This document shows positions 60,001-64,000 of a stretch of 64,000 bases of DNA, piece after piece. This stretch comes from Terebella lapidaria. Taxonomy: Eukaryota > Annelida > Polychaeta > Terebellida > Terebellidae. The DNA lies in the NCBI GenBank assembly GCA_949152475.1, contig OX424561.1:8680001-8744000 (forward strand). The letters run 5' to 3'. Numbering within the stretch: position 1 is the first letter of the stretch; each line of letters opens with the position of its first letter. The notes under the pieces were generated by a model. It saw only the letters and a program-made list of their open reading frames with translations. It searched no databases and had not been told where the DNA came from. The translations under genes and the position numbers were made by a program.

Positions 60001-63000
60001 AACTCGGGGCCGCCAACGAAGGTATATAGTTAATTTTGCACTCTTCTGTTTCCTTAACATGCAAAATGTCACTATTGGTTTAGATTACGAGTCCTAAATG
60101 TATAAATCTTTATTTTATCTCCACAGAAGGAAAGACGTGCAGTCTGAATGACAGATCAGTGTTCAACCGGCGGTTGATAGAGTCGTTCATGGACGAGTTC
60201 TCGGACCGGACCACAGTAGCTCCCCCAACCGTACACAGGGAACAACATGGTATGTACAATGTTCCCAGGTTAATTCTACTTATAAATTATAACCAACGTG
60301 GTACAATAACTACAAATGTTATTATATTGTCTCCAATTATATATTAATTACGAGTATAAACAACCAGTATTGGACAAGATGCGAATAAATGTGCGCCAGA
60401 TAATGTACAACGTATATATATGATTACACGAAGACGACCTCTCGCTCCCCCAGGTCCGCCGTTGCATCCACAGACAGAGCGCCTGCTGGACACGCCCGAG
60501 AGACGGGCCCTCACCTGGAAGTTCGCCGACCTAGACCGAGACGACGACGGCAGACTCCGCCGCAACGAGATCCGGCCCATGAAAAACAGCATCAAAGAGA
60601 AACTGAAACCAAGAAAGTGTGCCAAAACCGTCGACACCCACTGTGACTTGAACGGCGATCAGTTTATCACCTTGAACGAGTGGTCCGTCTGCCTGGGAGT
60701 CGATATAAATAGTGAGTATTAAATCCTGGCTATCGCGTATACTCGGATTGATATCACGCTGTTGTTCACCATACAACTGTCTTTTTCTTGAGGTTGGCTC
60801 ATGAACTACATGTGCGGGCATTCGGTTAACTTTTCCTTCCATCGCAGTGTCTAAATGATTTGATAACAAATGTCTTTCTTCGAACTGTCTGTAAAAACGT
60901 GTTGACTACCCAAATTTACGAAAATGTGTAATCCAAAACCGCGAGGTATGTGACTCAGCCTAGACAATTTTATCGCTATTTATATATAATCAGAGTATTT
61001 GCTTGTGCTTTGCCTTAAGATTAAGCCTTGTCGTAGTTTTCAAGCTGCGATTGCGCAATTGGAAAGTGTATCTAGCCTAGATGCAATCATAATCGCAAAA
61101 AAAAACCCAGATAAAATGTGCATATTTATTAGTGTTGAAAATGACGATAAGCGATAATTCAATCGTTAAATATAGTGCATAGTGCATACATATCATTGAT
61201 GTGTATACATGTAAATCGTATTTCCCTGGGAAGACGCTCTTTTCGAATAAGATTCTTATTTTCAAATAATTGCTGGTTGATACTTTTTCATTCTTGGTAC
61301 TTCATTTATTGCCCTGCAAGAATTTCACAATTTTAAACCAAGTTATATTACTTAGATGTGCTATACCTATCGCTTGCCTGACGTTGTAGCCGGGCCTCTG
61401 GCCCTCTCGACGCCCCTGCGAGAACGTAATTGTAGTCTCCTTCCGTTTGTTCCTATCCCTAAACTCAGATGGCCCCAACATTCCCGGCAGCGTCCGACCG
61501 GAACCCGGGAACCAAGGCAACAGTGGTCCTAGCAACAGCGGTGGCAACAAGGACCACGCCAAGCAATCACTGCTCGACATCATATGGCGTGAGTTCATTG
61601 GCTATTATAGGAACATTCATGATATTACCAATTACGAATGCTTATAAAATTTGTATGAATATATTTGATTCCATCTGAAACTTTGTGTCGTTTTATCCAA
61701 AAACTATGTTTATGCATCGCAGGTTTTAAGACGACTACAGAGCGAGAAGAATCGAGCACCCAACCCTCGAGTCAGGAACAACCGGGGACAGAGCAGAGCC
61801 AGTCTCAGGAAGATTGTGAGTACACAGCAGTTCTTGGACATAGAGTCACTTGTATCGTATACAGCATGTATCATCAATACACCATCAGGCATTGGAAGGA
61901 GTGCGTCGGTCTATCCATAACTCATAAAAAATTCCTTTCCAGCCATTCTGGAGGTCGGGTGTCCAAAGGCCCGAGAACACTTCCTAGCCATTCACCAACA
62001 GGCCCCGAGCGCCCACATCTTCGTGCCGGTGTGTCTGGCCGGGGGACTCTACCGCAAGGAACAGTGTCACAACGCCACCGGCTTCTGCTGGTGCGTCAAC
62101 CAACAGACAGGCAAACCCATCCCCACAACCTCCACACGCCACGTCATGCCCAACTGTACCAACGTCAAAATACGCCAGTTCAAAGGTAATTGGTGTGCAT
62201 AATTGGTGGCATACTCATCGGAATAACAACACGTTGTGAATCGAATCTTAAATCTATCATCAGCGCAATATAAATTGAATGTATTTTATTGGTAAACGTA
62301 TGTGAAATACTTGGTTGTACACTTGTTTCAAGGTTGATTAATATCGATCTCTATTGCCCTGTTCAGGTTGCACATATCCCCAGAGGCGGGTGTTCCTAAC
62401 CAAGCTGCTGGACCAGCTGACCACAGAGATGATAGAGGCGGCCAACAACGCCAGCCAGCCCAGGTAAACACCGTCACCGAGTTAGCAACGATTATAACAT
62501 CACTTAATAACCATATATTTATATGACCATGACGGCATGTGTTCTAAAATGTACGGGGATTGTCCGTTGCAGCCAGCCACAGGAGACGAACCCGGACATG
62601 ACGCTTGAGGAGTCGGCCGTACGCTGGAAACTCCGCACTCTCGACACCAACGGCAATAATGTAGGTGTACCCGCTCGCGAACAGGTTCTTGATCTGTAGT
62701 AAGGTTGATTCATTTCAGAAAACAACTAGACATGTCTAGATGTACAATAAGGAGAATATAAAATCAGTAATAATATATTTTGCTTGTTGTTTCAGGTGTT
62801 GGACAAAAACGAGTGGAAACAATTCAAAGATATCATTCGCTTGAAAAAGGAATTGCGCAAATGCAGTCGGAATTTCTTACGTTACTGTGACGAAGACGAT
62901 GATAAAAGTATCACAGTGGAGGAATGGGTGCAGTGTACAGGAATACATGGTGAGTCATGACTACGTATGGTACGATATACATGTAATCATTGAAAATGAA

Positions 63001-63182
63001 ACTCTTCAATGGTTATTAACGTACATGATGTTTGTGGTTCAATTTATTCATGTTTTATAGCAAATGCTAATAGAGTTCTGGTTTCTTTGTCCATTTATCC
63101 AGAGCAACGCAGAAATCTCCCGGAACATTCGGAACCCAAAGGCATCAATCCTTTCACGGTATTCCTAAAAGGAGGAGAATGA
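50910..63182 (+). CDS. SMOC: SMOC-like secreted calcium-binding protein (14 coding exons, 729 aa)
   Basis: Whole-gene entry. SMOC proteins are secreted matricellular proteins that bind calcium, heparan sulfate and matrix and modulate BMP signalling (for example vertebrate SMOC1/2 and fly Magu/Pentagone). The coding exons found here sum to 2,190 nt, every junction is GT-AG and every phase agrees. Domains: signal peptide (1-~38), Kazal (~68-115), thyroglobulin-1 (~122-190), EC-a (~196-308), EC-b (~314-437), Gly/Ser/Pro linker (~439-510), thyroglobulin-1 (~515-583), EC-c (~592-703) and a short tail ending KGGE. Vertebrate SMOCs are about 435-450 residues with one EC domain and a unique SMOC segment between the two thyroglobulin domains; here two extra EC modules occupy that place. 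The start is the first ATG after an in-frame TAG at 50841. I am sure of the family; orthology to SMOC1/2 is inferred. Confidence 0.93.
51039..54577 (+). other. SMOC: SMOC intron 1
   Basis: GTAAGT to CTTACAG. Holds the foldback element at 53093-54246. The open frame at 51603-51941 and others are not recognised. No alternative exon with a good domain was seen. Confidence 0.8.
53093..54246. mobile_element. 1,154-bp foldback transposon with 21-bp arrays in its arms
   Basis: Flanked by TGTAT on both sides (53088-53092, 54247-54251). Ends CTACGGAAGCGTATTAGGGC and exact complement. Inside each end comes CATGAGTTTTTTTT, CAATTTGTCGACTTATTATC and then a 21-bp array (CGACTTATTATCTCGATAAA+T), ~18 units on the left (53141-53513) and ~9 on the right (54001-54200) in inverse orientation. 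Many units contain ATCTCGATAAATCGAGAT, itself a palindrome. The ~490-bp loop (53514-54000) encodes nothing recognised. Structure and 5-bp duplication fit a foldback or MITE-type DNA element mobilised by another element's transposase. Confidence 0.93.
54578..54800 (+). CDS. SMOC: SMOC exon 2: Kazal domain
   Basis: Acceptor CTTACAG ends at 54577, phase 0. After a short linker (GGAPSGGSE) come the six cysteines of a Kazal/follistatin-type domain: CWTRVTC, then VKPVCGSDGVTYTSRC, then C..C at the end (CEGREVSVQAEGHC). The CGSDGxTYxSxC core is canonical. Ends in phase 1 at AGAG/GTGAGG. Confidence 0.93.
54801..57805 (+). other. SMOC: SMOC intron 2
   Basis: GTGAGG to GATCAG. A GC-rich part at 56230-56420 has open frames on both strands, but none shows a domain. 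No additional exon recognised. Confidence 0.75.
57806..58027 (+). CDS. SMOC: SMOC exon 3: thyroglobulin type-1 domain 1
   Basis: Enters and leaves in phase 1 (222 nt). Reads TKCLEERQQALFSR, then YVPECGESGTFAPVQC, YCWCVTPDGRPIAGT and QC. All six cysteines and the hallmark CWCV are present. Donor is CAGG/GTGCGT. GC-rich compared with its flanks. Thyroglobulin-1 domains can inhibit cysteine proteases or bind matrix partners. Confidence 0.95.
58028..59489 (+). other. SMOC: SMOC intron 3
   Basis: GTGCGT to TCCACAG. No exon recognised. Flanking exons are both phase 1, so a missed phase 1-1 exon cannot be excluded by phase alone. Confidence 0.7.
59490..59615 (+). CDS. SMOC: SMOC exon 4: first half of EC-a
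   Basis: 126 nt, phase 1-1. Encodes VKRKSCTTLDRAEFNTNLVA then FAAEYARD, the N-terminal helix segment of an extracellular calcium-binding (EC) module, aligned by eye with exon 6 (TCSLNDRSVFNRRLIESFMD). This shared pattern supports it as a real exon. Confidence 0.85.
59788..60021 (+). CDS. SMOC: SMOC exon 5: EF-hand pair of EC-a
   Basis: 234 nt, phase 1-1. VVNWKFSQLDEDEDGLLRRA carries EF loop 1 (D-D-D-G-L, position 12 D). Then NPRKCAKTFDNYC and loop 2 DLDQDRRISRLEW (D, D, D, I, E). The two cysteines of the KCAKTFDNYC unit are typical of SPARC/SMOC EC domains. Confidence 0.93.
60127..60249 (+). CDS. SMOC: SMOC exon 6: first half of EC-b
   Basis: 123 nt, phase 1-1, acceptor CTCCACAG, donor CATG/GTATGT. 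Encodes GKTCSLNDRSVFNRRLIES then FMDEFSDRTTVAPP, similar to exon 4. Confidence 0.85.
60454..60711 (+). CDS. SMOC: SMOC exon 7: EF-hand pair of EC-b
   Basis: 258 nt, phase 1-1, acceptor CTCCCCCAG. LTWKFADLDRDDDGRLRRNE holds loop 1 (D, D, D, G, L, E), then KPRKCAKTVDTHC and loop 2 DLNGDQFITLNEW. Very like exon 5, which points to tandem duplication of a two-exon unit. Confidence 0.93.
61469..61588 (+). CDS. SMOC: SMOC exon 8: Gly/Pro/Ser-rich linker
   Basis: 120 nt, phase 1-1, acceptor AAACTCAG, donor TGGC/GTGAGT. Encodes GPNIPGSVRPEPGNQGNSGP and continues SNSGGNKDHAKQ. A flexible spacer with no fold expected. Phase and signals support it, but there is no domain homology. Confidence 0.7.
61723..61815 (+). 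CDS. SMOC: SMOC exon 9: Gln/Glu/Ser-rich linker
   Basis: 93 nt, phase 1-1, acceptor GCATCGCAG, donor GATT/GTGAGT. Encodes FKTTTEREESSTQPSSQEQP and GTEQSQSQED. Acidic, low-complexity spacer. As with exon 8 the evidence is splice signals, phase and composition. Confidence 0.7.
61943..62185 (+). CDS. SMOC: SMOC exon 10: thyroglobulin type-1 domain 2
   Basis: 243 nt, phase 1-1. Reads GCPKAREHFLAIHQQAP, FVPVCLAGGLYRKEQC, GFCWCVNQQTGKPIP and MPNC: six cysteines and CWCV. Two N-glycosylation sequons are visible (NATG, NCTN). Confidence 0.95.
62367..62463 (+). CDS. SMOC: SMOC exon 11: first helix of EC-c
   Basis: Phase 1 in, phase 2 out. CTYPQRRVFLTKLLDQLTTE then MIEAANNASQP, with sequon NASQ. Corresponds to exons 4 and 6 of the other EC modules. 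Confidence 0.9.
62573..62660 (+). CDS. SMOC: SMOC exon 12: EC-c, start of EF-hand 1
   Basis: Phase 2 in, phase 0 out. SQPQETNPDMTLEESAVRW then KLRTLDTNGNN. The intron falls inside EF loop 1 (DTNGNN/VLDKNE), a position not split in EC-a or EC-b. Confidence 0.9.
62796..62949 (+). CDS. SMOC: SMOC exon 13: EC-c, rest of the EF-hands
   Basis: Phase 0 in, phase 1 out. VLDKNEWKQFKDIIRLKKEL completes loop 1 (E at position 12). KCSRNFLRYC follows, then loop 2 DEDDDKSITVEEW and a closing C in QCTG. Confidence 0.93.
63103..63182 (+). CDS. SMOC: SMOC exon 14: C-terminal tail and stop
   Basis: Acceptor TTATCCAG ends at 63102. Encodes EQRRNLPEHSEPKGINPF then TVFLKGGE and TGA at 63180-63182. A short basic/hydrophobic tail after the EC domain. 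Confidence 0.88.
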
Positions 63183-64000
63183 CGTCATCGCGATTGAGGT
63201 GTATCAAGCATAGTGTCCGTGTGAAAGTATCATCCGCCTGCCATTACGCCAATGTTCATCGTATGATTTTTTGGACCGCATATTTTGTGTGATTTGTGAA
63301 TGCTTGCAAGTGAATCATATTTTGAAGACTTTTGCGACTTCGTATACCCGAATGCTATTTGATTTGTATCATTTAACGTATATGACCCCACAATGCGGTA
63401 TGACATTGACCGTCATTCACTGATTCGACGAGATGCTCTAAGATCATGATTGCGTGGAGGAATGGACATATTACAACGTCAATTTATCATTGATTATTGT
63501 ACATGTATTTGAAAGTTGACACGAAAGGTATCATTGCATTTCTGTGTATAAATTCGAAAAAAAAATTGGGACATCATGAATATGGAGGGGCTGACGGAGA
63601 TTGTGCACAAATGTAAATAAATTTGTTTGTAAATCTGACAAGTTTGAATACTCAAGTTGCATGTATTTGTGTGTTTAGGCCGATTGCTAAAATGAGGGAT
63701 TGAAAAAGTGGATAAACTGCTGAAAGTTTGCAAGAAGACTTCTTGCTGACATTCTTGGCCAACTAAAGCCTTACATATACATATACTACATGCAAGACAC
63801 AAACACGAAATCATAACGTCAAAACATTACAATTGATTCCAACAAGCACACACTTACACTCAATGGACTACAAATGAAGGCTGATTAGAATAAAAAAAGA
63901 ACGTCACAAGTTTTGGGAAATATATTCAATTGTATTTATTAATACTGACAACCACATTGAAAACAAAACAATAATAAAAAAAAGAGATGAAGTTTTAATG
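63183..64000 (+). other. SMOC: SMOC 3' untranslated region and downstream
   Basis: AT-rich, no protein recognised. AATAAA at 63616-63621, 63889-63894 and 63974-63979 are candidate polyadenylation signals; which one is used cannot be told here. The gene end may lie beyond the window. Confidence 0.5.

Overview
This is eukaryotic, intron-bearing, AT-rich animal DNA. It holds one clearly intact gene, a SMOC-type (SPARC-related modular calcium-binding) secreted protein, in a repeat-dense background with wrecks of several DNA transposon families. The mix (SMOC gene, ISL2EU-like elements with a separate YqaJ nuclease gene, Helitron and hAT remains, foldback elements) suits a marine invertebrate. A mollusc or other lophotrochozoan is my best guess, but nothing here proves the phylum.

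Layout. 0-11 kb: a broken THAP-domain exon beside a short GACGCGTC-type array, a tRNA-like segment, a four-copy ~328-bp tandem repeat, then about 7.5 kb of mosaic repeats full of AGGTCA half-sites and perfect TGACGTCA octamers. 11-20 kb: remains of two two-gene transposons, each with a plus-strand DDE transposase facing a minus-strand YqaJ nuclease gene. The second nuclease gene has three exons with matching phases and ends in a PHD-like finger, but carries two single-base frame breaks. 20-40 kb: interspersed repeats, a decayed hAT transposase C-terminus, a 2.6-kb direct duplication whose second copy has taken in a 362-bp tandem array, two TTAA-flanked insertions and an inverted copy of the 362-bp unit, and several foldback or TIR elements. 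40-46 kb: Helitron-type fragments, including an HUH Rep piece, a zinc-binding/DUF6570-like piece and a broken cysteine-protease-like domain next to a 22-residue coding minisatellite.

46-50.9 kb holds no gene I recognise. 50.9-63.2 kb is the SMOC gene on the plus strand: 14 coding exons, all junctions GT-AG and in phase, predicting 729 residues. Domain order is signal peptide, Kazal, thyroglobulin type-1, EC, EC, Gly/Ser-rich linker, thyroglobulin type-1, EC. Three EC calcium-binding modules with six intact EF-hand loops, in place of the usual one, is the most striking coding observation. Intron 1 carries a complete 1,154-bp foldback transposon with an exact 5-bp target duplication.

The transposon genes are linked as parts of the same elements (transposase plus nuclease; Helitron Rep plus protease). 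The SMOC gene is an unrelated host gene, probably an extracellular matrix or growth-factor-signalling modulator.
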